Assembly: GCF_023074175.1 (NCBI RefSeq)
Contig: NZ_JADPKS010000107.1
Location: 248,001-312,000 of the forward strand
Direction of reading: 5' to 3'
DNA: 64,000 bases
Source of the DNA: Bradyrhizobium sp. 139
GTDB taxonomy: Bacteria; Pseudomonadota; Alphaproteobacteria; Rhizobiales; Xanthobacteraceae
In this document: in pieces, positions 22,144 to 31,542 of the stretch
Layout: each line of letters opens with the position of its first letter
Numbering within the stretch: the stretch's first letter is position 1
Program-made: the position numbers and the translations under genes
Notes under the pieces: model-generated
What the model was told of the DNA's origin: nothing
The model's database searches: none
Seen by the model: the letters and a program-made list of their open reading frames with translations, nothing else

Positions 22144-23475
22144 TTAGCGGCGGCGGCCGCGCAGCTTCGACTTCCGGATTAGGCCTTCATACTGATGCGC
22201 CAATAGATAGCCCTGCACCTGCGCCACCGTGTCCATGGTGACGCTGACGACGATCAGCAGCGAGGTGCCGCCGAAATAGAACGGCACCGAGGCGTAGGAG
22301 ATCAGGATTTCCGGGATCAAGCAGACGATCGCCAGATAAACTGCGCCGAGCACGGTGATACGTGACAGCACGTAGTCGATATATTCCGCCGTGCGCTCGC
22401 CCGGACGGATGCCCGGAATGAAGCCGCCATGCTTCTTCAGATTGTCGGCGGTTTCGGTCGGGTTGAACACGATCGCGGTGTAGAAGAAGGCGAAGAACAC
22501 GATCAGCGCGAGATACATGATCAGGAACAGCGGACGGCCGTGGCCGAGCTGGGTGGTGATCCACTGGAACCATTCCGGCCCGCTGCCCGCGTTGAAGTTG
22601 GCAACCGTGGTCGGCAGCAGCAGCAGCGAGGATGCGAAGATCGGCGGGATCACGCCCGAGGTGTTGAGCTTGAGCGGCAGATGCGAGGACTGGCCCTCGA
22701 ACATCTTGTTGCCGACCTGGCGCTTCGGATACTGGATCAGCAGCCGGCGCTGCGCGCGCTCCACGAACACGATGAAGGCGATCACGGCGACCGCCATGAT
22801 GATGACGACCAGAATCAGGCCGGTCGACATCGCGCCCTGACGGCCGAGCTCGAGCATGTTGGCGAGCGCCGATGGCAGCTCGGCGACGATGCCGGCGAGG
22901 ATGATCAGTGAGATGCCGTTGCCGATGCCGCGCGAGGTGATCTGCTCACCCAGCCACATCAGAAACATGGTGCCGCCGGTGAGCGTGATCGCCGTCGACA
23001 GGCGGAAGAACATGCCGGGGTCACTGACGACGTTGCCGGCGCCTTCGAGACCCACTGCGATGCCGTAGGACTGGAACGCGGCCAGGATCACGGTGAGATA
23101 GCGGGTGTACTGGTTCAGCAGCTTGCGGCCGGACTCACCTTCCTTCTTCAGCGCTTCGAGCTGCGGCGAAACGGTGGTGAGGAGCTGAATGATGATCGAA
23201 GCCGAGATGTACGGCATGATGTTCAGCGCGAAAATCGCCATGCGGTGGATGCCGCCGCCGGCGAACATGTTGAACATGCCGAGGATGCCGCCCGCCTGGG
23301 AGCGGAACACCTGCTCCCAGATGTTGGGATCGATGCCGGGCAGCGGGATGTAGGTCCCGAGCCGATAAACCAGTAGCGCACCCAGGGTGAACCAGATGCG
23401 CTTCTTCAGTTCGTCAGCCTTGGCAAACGCACCGAAGTTGAGATTGGCTGCCAGTTGTTCCGCTGCAGAGGCCAT
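22144..23475 (-). CDS. secY: Protein translocase subunit SecY
   Basis: A 443-residue inner-membrane channel subunit with ten membrane segments. It forms the SecYEG pore for protein export and membrane insertion. Visible marks are the plug-region sequence after TM1 (YRLGTYIPLPGIDP), the MPYISASIIIQLLT segment of TM2, and the cytosolic C5 loop PGIRPGERTAEYIDYVLSRIT needed for SecA. It follows rplO in the spc operon; SecE is encoded 33 kb upstream in the same superoperon. Confidence 0.97.
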   Translation of the reverse strand: MASAAEQLAANLNFGAFAKADELKKRIWFTLGALLVYRLGTYIPLPGIDPNIWEQVFRSQAGGILGMFNMFAGGGIHRMAIFALNIMPYISASIIIQLLTTVSPQLEALKKEGESGRKLLNQYTRYLTVILAAFQSYGIAVGLEGAGNVVSDPGMFFRLSTAITLTGGTMFLMWLGEQITSRGIGNGISLIILAGIVAELPSALANMLELGRQGAMSTGLILVVIIMAVAVIAFIVFVERAQRRLLIQYPKRQVGNKMFEGQSSHLPLKLNTSGVIPPIFASSLLLLPTTVANFNAGSGPEWFQWITTQLGHGRPLFLIMYLALIVFFAFFYTAIVFNPTETADNLKKHGGFIPGIRPGERTAEYIDYVLSRITVLGAVYLAIVCLIPEILISYASVPFYFGGTSLLIVVSVTMDTVAQVQGYLLAHQYEGLIRKSKLRGRRR

Positions 23476-23592
23476 CTTGGACTTTCTCCCGCCGCCTTTT
23501 GCGCCGTTATGCCCGCGGCCGGGCTACTTTAGCGGACGCCGGACATTATCTGGGGCTCGGCTTCGATAAGTCCAACGTCCCGCATGCGTAAA

Positions 23593-23611
23593 GGCCCGCG
23601 AGCCGCGGGCC
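23593..23611 (-). repeat. Short GC hairpin between rplO and secY
   Basis: A perfect 7-base-pair stem ggcccgc / gcgggcc with a five-base loop lies just after the rplO stop. There is no T run, so a processing or stability role within the spc transcript is more likely than termination. Confidence 0.55.
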
Positions 23612-23624
23612 AATGACGCAGTTG

Positions 23625-24110
23625 TTACGCCGCCTCGCCTTCTTCCTTGGCAGGGGCGAGGATCTTCACCGAGCCGCCGGCTTTCTCGACCGCTTCAATC
23701 GCGGTCTTGGTGGCGCCGTGCACTTCGATGTTGAGCTTGGACTTGAGCTCGCCGCGGCCGAGCAGCCGCAGGCCGCCCTTGGCGCGGCGCAGCACGCCGC
23801 CCTTCACCAGGGCCTCGACGTTCACGACGCTGCCGGCGTCGATCTTCTTGGCATCGACCGCTTCCTGGAGCCGGTCGAGATTGATCTCGGCGAACTCGAC
23901 GCGGAAGATGTTGGTGAAGCCGCGCTTCGGGAGACGGCGATGCATCGGCATCTGGCCGCCTTCGAAACCCTTGATGCGCACGCCCGAACGCGCGGTCTGG
24001 CCCTTGCCGCCGCGGCCGGACTGCTTGCCTTTACCCGAACCGATGCCGCGGCCGACGCGCATGCGCTTCTTGCGCGAGCCGGCGTTGTCGGCGATATCGC
24101 TGAGCTTCAT
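23625..24110 (-). CDS. rplO: 50S ribosomal protein L15
   Basis: A 161-residue L15, a late assembly protein in the centre of the 50S that threads a long Gly/Lys/Arg-rich N-terminal arm through 23S rRNA. That arm (RVGRGIGSGKGKQSGRGGKG) is visible at about 19-40. The globular C-terminal half has GVLRRAKGGLRLLGRGELK and ends in an acidic extension (KEEGEAA). The start is MKLSDIADNAGSRK. It is preceded by an unusual palindrome separating it from rpmD. Confidence 0.97.
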   Translation of the reverse strand: MKLSDIADNAGSRKKRMRVGRGIGSGKGKQSGRGGKGQTARSGVRIKGFEGGQMPMHRRLPKRGFTNIFRVEFAEINLDRLQEAVDAKKIDAGSVVNVEALVKGGVLRRAKGGLRLLGRGELKSKLNIEVHGATKTAIEAVEKAGGSVKILAPAKEEGEAA

Positions 24111-24130
24111 CGCCCATCTCCTTGTATCTT

Positions 24131-24179
24131 GCGCACGATCTTCACCGAAAACCGGTGATCACTTTTCGGGATCGTGCGC
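24131..24179. repeat. Rhizobial dispersed palindrome between rpmD and rplO
   Basis: A double hairpin with outer arms gcgcacgatc (24131-24140) and gatcgtgcgc (24170-24179), and inner arms ccgaaaa and ttttcgg around ccggtgatcac. The ccgaaaaccggt...cacttttcgg pattern is a very common intergenic repeat in Hyphomicrobiales (general knowledge). Here it sits inside the spc operon in a gap of only 75 bases between two essential genes. Confidence 0.85.
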
Positions 24180-24185
24180 CGTTTC

Positions 24186-24380
24186 TTACTTCTCGTCGAC
24201 GATGCGGACGAGATGATGAACCTTCTCGATCATGCCGCGGACCGCCGGGGTGTCCGGCAGTTCGCTGGTGCGGCCGATCTTGTTGAGCTTGAGCCCGATC
24301 AGCGTCGAACGCTGCGAGTGATGGCGGCGGATCGCGCTGCCGGTCTGCTCGAGCTTGATCGTTTTTGCGGCATTGGCCAT
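24186..24380 (-). CDS. rpmD: 50S ribosomal protein L30
   Basis: A 64-residue L30, one of the smallest ribosomal proteins, binding 23S domain II near 5S rRNA. It has the usual IKLEQTGSAIRRHHSQRSTLIGLKLNKIGR pattern (split here across residues 8-37) and a C-terminal beta strand (VHHLVRIVDE). It lies 25 bases after rpsE; the downstream rplO is unusually far because a palindromic repeat lies between. Confidence 0.96.
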   Translation of the reverse strand: MANAAKTIKLEQTGSAIRRHHSQRSTLIGLKLNKIGRTSELPDTPAVRGMIEKVHHLVRIVDEK

Positions 24381-24405
24381 GAAAATCTACTCCGAAAAGC
24401 GTCCG

Positions 24406-24993
24406 TTACTCGGCAGCCGCCTCGGCGTCACCGCCGATACGGCGGGACTGGAGGGTGGACACCTTGATGTTGCGGCGGGCTGCGACCGAGCGCGGCGAAT
24501 CCTGATGCTTCAGCGCATCGAACGTCGCGCGAACCATGTTGTACGGGTTCGACGAGCCGATCGATTTCGCCACCACGTCCTGGACGCCGAGCGTCTCGAA
24601 CACGGCGCGCATCGGGCCGCCGGCGATGATGCCGGTACCGGCCGGGGCTGCACGCAGGTAGACACGGCCCGCGCCATGGCGGCCGGCGATGTCGTGATGG
24701 AGCGTGCGGCCCTCGCGCAGCGAGACGCGGGTCAAATTGCGCTTGGCGGACTCGGTTGCCTTGCGGATCGCCTCAGGCACTTCGCGCGCCTTGCCGTGAC
24801 CGAAGCCGGCGCGGCCCTTCTGATCGCCGATCACGACCAGCGCTGCGAAACCGAAGCGCTTGCCGCCCTTGACGACCTTGGCCACGCGATTGATGTGGAC
24901 GAGCTTGTCGACGAACTCGCTGTCGCGCTCCTCCCTGCGTTCACGTCCGCCGCCGCGTTGATCGCGTCCACCACGTTGTTCGCGTTCTGCCAT
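24406..24993 (-). CDS. rpsE: 30S ribosomal protein S5
   Basis: A 195-residue S5 at the mRNA entry site, with known roles in decoding fidelity and mRNA unwinding. The double-stranded-RNA-binding-like S5 domain covers about 35-100 (HINRVAKVVKGGKRFGFAAL then GFGHGKAREVPEA). A C-terminal domain follows (GGPMRAVFETLGVQDVVAKS). The first 28 residues are an extra Arg/Gly/Glu-rich arm (EREQRGGRDQRGGGRERREE) not found in E. coli S5 but usual in related alphaproteobacteria. Confidence 0.97.
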   Translation of the reverse strand: MAEREQRGGRDQRGGGRERREERDSEFVDKLVHINRVAKVVKGGKRFGFAALVVIGDQKGRAGFGHGKAREVPEAIRKATESAKRNLTRVSLREGRTLHHDIAGRHGAGRVYLRAAPAGTGIIAGGPMRAVFETLGVQDVVAKSIGSSNPYNMVRATFDALKHQDSPRSVAARRNIKVSTLQSRRIGGDAEAAAE

Positions 24994-25040
24994 GGTTTTT
25001 CCAGTCCTTCAGAGGCTTACGCCTCAATCCTCAAATTCTG

Positions 25041-25403
25041 TTAGAAGCTCAGCCCGCTCTCACGCGCCGCGTCGGCAAGAGCCTTGACGCGCCCGTGATA
25101 GAGATAGCTGCCGCGATCGAACACGACTTCCTTGACGCCCTTCTCGGCAGCGCGCTCGGCCAGCAGCTTGCCGACCGCCCTCGCCGCATCGATGTCGGCG
25201 CCGGTCTTGCTGCCGTCGCGCATCGACTTCTCGAGCGAAGAGGCAGAGGCCAGCGTCTCGCCCTTCAGGTCGTCAATGACCTGGGCGTAGATGTGCTTGG
25301 ACGAGCGGAACACCGACAGACGCGGACGGCCGCCACCGGAGCGGCGCAGCTTCAACCGCACACTCCGCTTGCGCCGGGCATTCGTAACCTTGGCTTTCGA
25401 CAT
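25041..25403 (-). CDS. rplR: 50S ribosomal protein L18
   Basis: A 120-residue L18, which brings 5S rRNA into the central protuberance together with L5. It has a basic N-terminal arm (TNARRKRSVRLKLRRSGGGRPRL in two parts) followed by the S11-like fold with SVFRSSKHIYAQVIDD and GKLLAERAAEKGVKEVVFDRG. It ends with the usual YHGRVKALADAARESGL. Located between rplF and rpsE, in normal spc order. Confidence 0.97.
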   Translation of the reverse strand: MSKAKVTNARRKRSVRLKLRRSGGGRPRLSVFRSSKHIYAQVIDDLKGETLASASSLEKSMRDGSKTGADIDAARAVGKLLAERAAEKGVKEVVFDRGSYLYHGRVKALADAARESGLSF

Positions 25404-25414
25404 GACCGGCTCCG

Positions 25415-25948
25415 TTACTTCTTCTTGCCTTCCTTGCGGAAGATGAATTCGCCAACATACTTCACGCCCTTGCCCTTGTAGGGCTCCGGCGGACGATAGG
25501 AGCGAATCTCGGCGGCGACCTGGCCGACGCGTTGGATGTCGCTGCCGGTCACCGTGATCTCGGTCGGCTTCGGCACGGTGATCGTGATCCCTTCCGGGAT
25601 CGCGTAGACCACGTCGTGGCTGTAGCCGAGTGCGAGCTGCAGGTTCTTGCCCTGCATCGCGGCGCGGTAACCGACGCCGGTGATTTCAAGCTTCTTCTCG
25701 AAGCCCTTGGTGACGCCTTCGACCAGATTCGCGACCTGGGCGCGAGCGGTGCCGTACAGCGCCCGCGCGCGGTTGGTCTCGACCCGAGGGTTCACCTTGA
25801 CTTGGCCGTTCTCGAGCTTCACCTCGACGTCGCCATGGACGACGAACTGAAGCTGTCCTTTCGGCCCCTTCATCTTGACGGTCTGCCCGTCGACGGTCGC
25901 GGTCACACCCGACGGCACCGCAACCGGCCTTTTGCCAACACGTGACAT
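25415..25948 (-). CDS. rplF: 50S ribosomal protein L6
   Basis: A 177-residue L6 that sits by the sarcin-ricin loop near the factor-binding site. Two repeated alpha/beta domains are present (about 1-80, with VKGPKGQL; and 82-177, with ITGVGYRAAMQGKNLQLALG). The second holds the conserved PPEPYKGKGVKYVGE near the C-terminus. Start MSRVGKRPVAVPSGV is the family standard. Confidence 0.97.
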   Translation of the reverse strand: MSRVGKRPVAVPSGVTATVDGQTVKMKGPKGQLQFVVHGDVEVKLENGQVKVNPRVETNRARALYGTARAQVANLVEGVTKGFEKKLEITGVGYRAAMQGKNLQLALGYSHDVVYAIPEGITITVPKPTEITVTGSDIQRVGQVAAEIRSYRPPEPYKGKGVKYVGEFIFRKEGKKK

Positions 25949-25964
25949 GGATCAAAAATCCTTC

Positions 25965-26363
25965 TCAGAACACGGTGAAGAGAACTTCACCGCCCACATT
26001 CGCTTCACGCGCACTGTGGTCGGCCATGATTCCCTTCGGCGTCGACAACACCGAAATGCCAAGCCCGTTATTGACCCGCGGCAGGTTCTTCACCGAGGCG
26101 TAAACTCTGCGCCCGGGCTTGGAGACCCGCTCGATCTCGCGGATGACGGGCTCGCCGTCGAAATACTTCAGCTCGATCTCGATCTCGCTGCGGCCCGAGG
26201 AGTGCTCGAGCGTGGCGTAACCGCGGATGTAGCCCTCGCTCTTCAGCACCTCGAGGACGTTCTCGCGCATCTTCGAGCCAGGCGTGGAGACCTTGTTCTT
26301 GGCGCGCATCTGCGCGTTGCGGATACGGGTGATCAAATCGCTGATTGGATCGTGCGTAGACAT
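25965..26363 (-). CDS. rpsH: 30S ribosomal protein S8
   Basis: A 132-residue S8, a primary binder of 16S helix 21. In E. coli it represses the spc operon by binding the rplE leader, and whether that control exists here cannot be seen. The N-terminal domain contains DPISDLITRIRNAQMRAK. The C-terminal RNA-binding part has GLGISVLSTPKGIMADHSAR with the Ser-Thr-Pro-x-G signature of S8. Length is normal. Confidence 0.97.
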   Translation of the reverse strand: MSTHDPISDLITRIRNAQMRAKNKVSTPGSKMRENVLEVLKSEGYIRGYATLEHSSGRSEIEIELKYFDGEPVIREIERVSKPGRRVYASVKNLPRVNNGLGISVLSTPKGIMADHSAREANVGGEVLFTVF

Positions 26364-26377
26364 CTAAACGACCCTCC

Positions 26378-26683
26378 TTACCAGCTGGACTTCACGAGGC
26401 CCGGGACCATGCCCCTGGAGCCAAGATCGCGCAGCGCGATACGGGACAGTTTGTTCTTGCGATAGTTCGAGCGCGGACGGCCCGACAGCTCGCAGCGCAG
26501 ACGGATGCGGGTCGCCGACGAATTGCGCGGCATTTCCGCCAGCTTCAGGGTCGCGGCGAACCGCTCCTCCATCGGCAGCGTCTTGTCGGCGATGATCGCC
26601 TTCAACCGCGCGCGCTTCGGGGCGGCGTTCTTCGTCATCCGCTTGCGCCGGTTGTTCTTCTCGACTGAACTCTTCTTTGCCAT
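26378..26683 (-). CDS. rpsN: 30S ribosomal protein S14 (zinc-free long form)
   Basis: A 101-residue S14 of the 30S head, essential for A- and P-site formation. It is the long C-minus form: no CxxC pairs are present, so it does not need zinc. The signature RCELSGRPRSNYRKNKLSR lies at about 63-81. It sits between rplE and rpsH as in the E. coli spc operon. No second zinc-dependent copy was seen here. Confidence 0.97.
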   Translation of the reverse strand: MAKKSSVEKNNRRKRMTKNAAPKRARLKAIIADKTLPMEERFAATLKLAEMPRNSSATRIRLRCELSGRPRSNYRKNKLSRIALRDLGSRGMVPGLVKSSW

Positions 26684-26729
26684 GCTTGGCTCCTGGGTAT
26701 CCGCGTTTGAGAGGCTTTAGGTCAGCGTC

Positions 26730-27279
<550 letters not shown>

Positions 27280-27287
<8 letters not shown>

Positions 27288-27594
27288 CGATCTCAGCTCC
27301 CGAGCGCTTGGCGATGCGGACCTTCTTGCCGTCCGCCAGAATCTTGAATCCGACGCGGGTCGGCTTTCCATCCTTGCCGGCATACGCGATGTTGGACAAT
27401 TGGATCGGCGACTCCTTGGAGATGATGCCGCCCTCCTGGGCCTGCGTCTGCTTCTGGTGACGCTTGACCATGTTGATGCCGCGCACGAGCGCCGTGCCGG
27501 CGTCGGGGCGCACTTCGAACACTTCGCCGGTGCGGCCCTTGTCGCGACCGGTCAGCACGACGACCTTGTCGCCCTTGCGGATCTTCGCAGCCAT
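27280..27594 (-). CDS. rplX: 50S ribosomal protein L24
   Basis: A 104-residue L24, an assembly initiator that binds the 5' end of 23S rRNA and later frames the exit tunnel. The N-terminal KOW motif is KIRKGDKVVVLTGRDKGRTG (4-23). The HQKQTQAQEGGIISKESPIQ segment and a C-terminal KKVRIAKRSGAEI follow. The ATG shares one base with the rplN stop (TGATG), and the stop lies inside rplE. Confidence 0.97.
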
Positions 27595-27962
27595 CACAGC
27601 ACCTCCGGCGCGAGCGAGATGATCTTCATGTGGTTCTTGGCGCGCAGCTCGCGCGGCACGGGCCCGAAGATACGGGTGCCGACCGGCTCGGACTGATTGT
27701 TGATCAGAACGGCGGCGTTGCGGTCGAAGCGGATGACCGAGCCGTCGGCGCGGCGGATGTCCTTGCGAACGCGCACCACGACGGCCTTCATCACGTCGCC
27801 CTTCTTCACCTTGCCACGCGGAATCGCTTCCTTGATCGAGACGACGATGATGTCGCCAATCGTGGCGTAGCGGCGCTTGGAACCCCCGAGCACCTTGATA
27901 CACATGACACGGCGTGCGCCAGAATTATCGGCCACGTCGAGGTTGGTCTGCATCTGAATCAT
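27594..27962 (-). CDS. rplN: 50S ribosomal protein L14
   Basis: A 122-residue L14 of the subunit interface (bridge B8) and the usual docking site of the silencing factor RsfS. The five-stranded barrel shows MQTNLDVADNSGARRVMCIK, GDIIVVSIKEAIPRGKVKKG and the signature NAAVLINNQSEPVGTRIFGP. The ATG at 27962 gives MIQMQTNLDVADNSG; longer in-frame extensions are non-homologous. Confidence 0.97.
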   Translation of the reverse strand: MIQMQTNLDVADNSGARRVMCIKVLGGSKRRYATIGDIIVVSIKEAIPRGKVKKGDVMKAVVVRVRKDIRRADGSVIRFDRNAAVLINNQSEPVGTRIFGPVPRELRAKNHMKIISLAPEVL

Positions 27963-28045
27963 TGATGCACCTCGTCCTCTTCTCTTTGCGCCAGCCCAGC
28001 CGGCGCTCAACATTTTCCTGAAGTCAGTCGGCTAAAGCCAACAGA

Positions 28046-28294
28046 TCAGGCGCTTTTCTTGTGTTCGCCCCGGATCACGACCCAGTGCTTCAACTTCGAA
28101 ATCGGCTTCGATTCCTCGATCCACACCATGTCGCCCGGCTTGAACTCGTTGCTCTCGTCGTGCGCGTGATAGTTCTTCGAACGGCGGATCGTCTTCTTGT
28201 AGATCGGGTGCGTGAAGCGGCGATCGACGCGCACCACGATGGTCTTGGCCTGCTTGTCGCTGACGACCACGCCCTGCAAAGTACGTTTCGGCAT
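28046..28294 (-). CDS. rpsQ: 30S ribosomal protein S17
   Basis: An 82-residue OB-fold protein that binds 16S helices 7 and 11 early in 30S assembly. It has the expected LQGVVVSDKQAKTIVVRVDR and HPIYKKTIRRSKNYHAHDES loops, and GDMVWIEESKPISKLKHW at the end. The start is MPKRTLQGVV at 28294; a longer frame upstream overlaps rpmC and was not used. Confidence 0.97.
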   Translation of the reverse strand: MPKRTLQGVVVSDKQAKTIVVRVDRRFTHPIYKKTIRRSKNYHAHDESNEFKPGDMVWIEESKPISKLKHWVVIRGEHKKSA

Positions 28295-28307
28295 CTTCGT
28301 AAGCCTC

Positions 28308-28514
28308 TTACTTCTTCTTCGCGCGCGTCTGCGCGGCGACGGTCTTGATCCGGGCGATGTCACGACGAGCCTCGCGCAGGCGCGAGGTGTTCTCGAGCTG
28401 CCCGGTGGCGCGCTGGAAGCGCAAGTTGAAGCGCTCCTTCTTCAGGTTCAGGATGGCGTCATCCTGCTGGTCGGGGCTCATCGCGCGGATGTCTTCGATC
28501 TTCATCTGTGCCAT
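28308..28514 (-). CDS. rpmC: 50S ribosomal protein L29
   Basis: A 68-residue two-helix L29 at the exit tunnel mouth beside L23, the docking area for trigger factor and SRP. It shows LKKERFNLRFQRATGQLENT, the family signature, followed by RLREARRDIARIKT. Two ATGs six bases apart are possible; the one at 28514 (MAQMKIED) has GGAG eight bases before it, whereas the one at 28520 has only two, so 28514 is chosen. The ribosome site lies inside the end of rplP. Confidence 0.95.
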   Translation of the reverse strand: MAQMKIEDIRAMSPDQQDDAILNLKKERFNLRFQRATGQLENTSRLREARRDIARIKTVAAQTRAKKK

Positions 28515-28519
28515 GGCCA

Positions 28520-28933
28520 TTACTCCGCAATACGCTCGACGAAGCGCGTCTTGATCGGCAGCTTGGCCGCCGCCAGGGTCAGCGCTTCACGCGCCGTCTG
28601 GGTGTTGACGCCGTCGATCTCGAACAGCACCCGGCCCGGCTTGACGCGCGCGACCCACAATTCCGGCGCGCCCTTGCCGGAGCCCATGCGGACTTCGGCC
28701 GGCTTCTTCGACACCGGAACGTCGGGGAACACCCGGATCCAGACGCGGCCGGCGCGCTTCATGTGGCGGGTCAGCGCGCGGCGAGCGGCTTCGATCTGGC
28801 GCGCGGTGACGCGCTCAGGTTCGGTCGCTTTCAGGCCGAACTGGCCGAACGCCAACGTCGCGCCCGAAGACGCAACGCCGTGGATGCGGCCCTTGTGCGC
28901 CTTCCGGAACTTCGTTTTCTTAGGTTGCATCAT
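28520..28933 (-). CDS. rplP: 50S ribosomal protein L16
   Basis: A 137-residue L16 near the peptidyl-transferase centre; it positions A- and P-site tRNA and is needed late in 50S assembly. It has the start MMQPKKTKFRKAHKGRIHG, the GKGAPELWVARVKPGRVLFE segment and the RMGSGKG arm (about residue 79) that points to the centre. The stop is one base from the downstream rpmC region, and the two genes are translationally linked. Confidence 0.97.
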   Translation of the reverse strand: MMQPKKTKFRKAHKGRIHGVASSGATLAFGQFGLKATEPERVTARQIEAARRALTRHMKRAGRVWIRVFPDVPVSKKPAEVRMGSGKGAPELWVARVKPGRVLFEIDGVNTQTAREALTLAAAKLPIKTRFVERIAE

Positions 28934-28964
28934 GGCTTTAAGCCCTCAAATTCCTGTGCTGGCT

Positions 28965-29687
<723 letters not shown>

Positions 29688-29705
29688 CGTGTTCTCCTGC
29701 GTCCC

Positions 29706-30092
29706 TTAAGCCGCTGCTTCGGCTTCGACCTGACGAACGATAATCGTCAGCTGCGAAAATGGTTTGTAGACACGGCCCGAGCGGCCGCGGCCGCGGGCGG
29801 CAAAGCGCTTCATCACCAGGCCGTTGCCGACGAAGGCCTGCGCCACGACGAGATCGTCGACGTCGAGGTCATGATTGTTCTCGGCATTGGCGATAGCCGA
29901 TTCGAGGCACTTCTTCACGTCGACCGCGATCCGCTTGCGCGAGAACTGCAGATCGGCAAGCGCAGAAGCCGCCTTCCGGCCGCGAATGAGCTGGGCGACC
30001 AGGTTGAGCTTCTGCGGGCTCACCCGCAGCATCCGGGCGACCGCCTTGGCCTCGTTCTCGGCGAGGCTCCGTTCGCGCTTAGGTTTGCTCAT
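29706..30092 (-). CDS. rplV: 50S ribosomal protein L22
   Basis: A 128-residue L22. It contacts all six domains of 23S rRNA, and its long beta hairpin (RFAARGRGRSGRVYKPFSQL, about 93-113) lines the narrow part of the exit tunnel with L4. Mutations or insertions in this loop give macrolide resistance in other bacteria; no insertion is seen here. The helical core RKAASALADLQFSRKRIAVD is normal. Confidence 0.97.
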   Translation of the reverse strand: MSKPKRERSLAENEAKAVARMLRVSPQKLNLVAQLIRGRKAASALADLQFSRKRIAVDVKKCLESAIANAENNHDLDVDDLVVAQAFVGNGLVMKRFAARGRGRSGRVYKPFSQLTIIVRQVEAEAAA

Positions 30093-30102
30093 CGTTTAAT
30101 CC

Positions 30103-30381
30103 TCAAGCCTTCTTGGCTTTCTTGTCGCCGGAGTGGCCATGGAAGGTCCGGGTCGGCGAGAACTCGCCGAACTTGTGACCAACCATTTCCTCGTTGACGG
30201 CCACCGGCACGTGCTTCTGACCGTTATAGACGCCGAAGGTCAGGCCCACGAACTGCGGCAGGATCGTCGAGCGACGGCTCCAGATCTTGATGACGTCGTG
30301 ACGGCCGGACGCGCGGGCGGCATCTGCCTTCTTGAGCAGAGAACCCTCGACGAACGGGCCTTTCCAGACTGAACGAACCAT
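30103..30381 (-). CDS. rpsS: 30S ribosomal protein S19
   Basis: A 92-residue S19 of the 30S head that forms a complex with S13 and reaches the A-site tRNA. It has MVRSVWKGPFVEGSLLKKAD at the start, IKIWSRRSTILPQFVGLTF in the centre and the signature VNEEMVGHKFGEFSPTRTFHG (split here) near the end. Located between rplB and rplV in standard order. Confidence 0.97.
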   Translation of the reverse strand: MVRSVWKGPFVEGSLLKKADAARASGRHDVIKIWSRRSTILPQFVGLTFGVYNGQKHVPVAVNEEMVGHKFGEFSPTRTFHGHSGDKKAKKA

Positions 30382-30393
30382 GTCCGGCGTTCC

Positions 30394-31227
30394 TTACTTC
30401 TTCCGCTTGTGGCGGCTTAGGAGAATGAATTTGTTGGTCGACTTGTTGCTGCGGGTCTTTTTGCCCTTGGTCGGCTTGCCCCACGGAGTGACCGGGTGGC
30501 GACCGCCCGAGGTACGACCTTCACCACCGCCGTGCGGATGGTCGATCGGGTTCATCGAAACGCCGCGGTTGTGCGGCTTGCGGCCCAACCAACGGTTGCG
30601 GCCGGCTTTGCCGATCGAGGTGTTCATATGATCCGGGTTCGACACCGCGCCGATCGTGCCACGGCAACGGCCGTGCACCAGGCGCTGCTCGCCCGAATTC
30701 AGGCGGATGATCACGTAGTCCTGGTCACGGCCGACGAGCTGGGCGTAGGTGCCCGCGGAACGGGCGAGCTGGCCGCCCTTCCCGATCTTGGTCTCGATGT
30801 TGTGGATGATCGTGCCGACCGGCATGTTGCCGAGTGGCATGACATTGCCCGGCTTCACGTCGACGTAGTTGCCGGCCACGACGGAATCGCCGACGGCCAG
30901 GCGCTGCGGCGCCAGGATATAGGCCTGGGTGCCGTCCTCGTATTTGACGAGCGCGATGAACGCGGTGCGGTTCGGATCATATTCCAGCCGCTCGACCGTC
31001 GCGGGCGCATCGACCTTGTCGCGCTTGAAATCAACGGTGCGCAGGGTCCTCTTGTGACCGCCGCCGCGGAAGCGCACGGTGATGCGACCGGTGTTGTTGC
31101 GACCGCCCGAGGAGTGCTTGCCTTCGGTAAGCGCCTTGACCGGCTTGCCCTTGTAGAGGGCCGAACGATCGACCATGACCAGCTGGCGCTGGCCCGGCGT
31201 CGTGGGATTGAATTTCTTCAGTGCCAT
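30394..31227 (-). CDS. rplB: 50S ribosomal protein L2
   Basis: A 277-residue L2, needed for subunit association and peptidyl-transferase activity. The RNA-binding OB and SH3-like folds occupy about 60-200. The conserved catalytic-centre loop GVSMNPIDHPHGGGEGRT lies near residues 224-241, with the functionally important His just after NPI-D. The C-terminus KGKKTRSNKSTNKFILLSRH is a basic tail. Located between rplW and rpsS. Confidence 0.97.
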   Translation of the reverse strand: MALKKFNPTTPGQRQLVMVDRSALYKGKPVKALTEGKHSSGGRNNTGRITVRFRGGGHKRTLRTVDFKRDKVDAPATVERLEYDPNRTAFIALVKYEDGTQAYILAPQRLAVGDSVVAGNYVDVKPGNVMPLGNMPVGTIIHNIETKIGKGGQLARSAGTYAQLVGRDQDYVIIRLNSGEQRLVHGRCRGTIGAVSNPDHMNTSIGKAGRNRWLGRKPHNRGVSMNPIDHPHGGGEGRTSGGRHPVTPWGKPTKGKKTRSNKSTNKFILLSRHKRKK

Positions 31228-31239
31228 CGTCGTACGACC

Positions 31240-31542
31240 TTACAGACCGGTGGTGACGTCGATCCGGTGGCCCTCTTCGAGGGTCACGATCGCGCGCTTG
31301 GTGTTCGACTGCGAGCCGAGGTTGCCGCGGAATATCTTGGTCTTGCCCTTGCGGACCAGCGTGTTGACGCTCTTGACCTTGACGTCGAACAGCTTCTCGA
31401 TCGCTTCCTTGATCTGCGGCTTGGTTGCCTTGGCGGCAACCTTGAACAGGACCTTGTTGTGCTCGGACGCCAGCGTCGCCTTTTCGGTGACGACCGGCGC
31501 GACGATCACGTCGTAGTGGCGAGGCTCGATGTTCTTCGTCAT
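31240..31542 (-). CDS. rplW: 50S ribosomal protein L23
   Basis: A 100-residue L23 at the exit tunnel, the main binding site for trigger factor and SRP. It shows APVVTEKATLASEHNKVLFK, IKEAIEKLFDVKVKSVNTL and GKTKIFRGNLGSQSNTKRA, as in alphaproteobacteria. The ATG overlaps the rplD stop by four bases (ATGA). Confidence 0.97.
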   Translation of the reverse strand: MTKNIEPRHYDVIVAPVVTEKATLASEHNKVLFKVAAKATKPQIKEAIEKLFDVKVKSVNTLVRKGKTKIFRGNLGSQSNTKRAIVTLEEGHRIDVTTGL

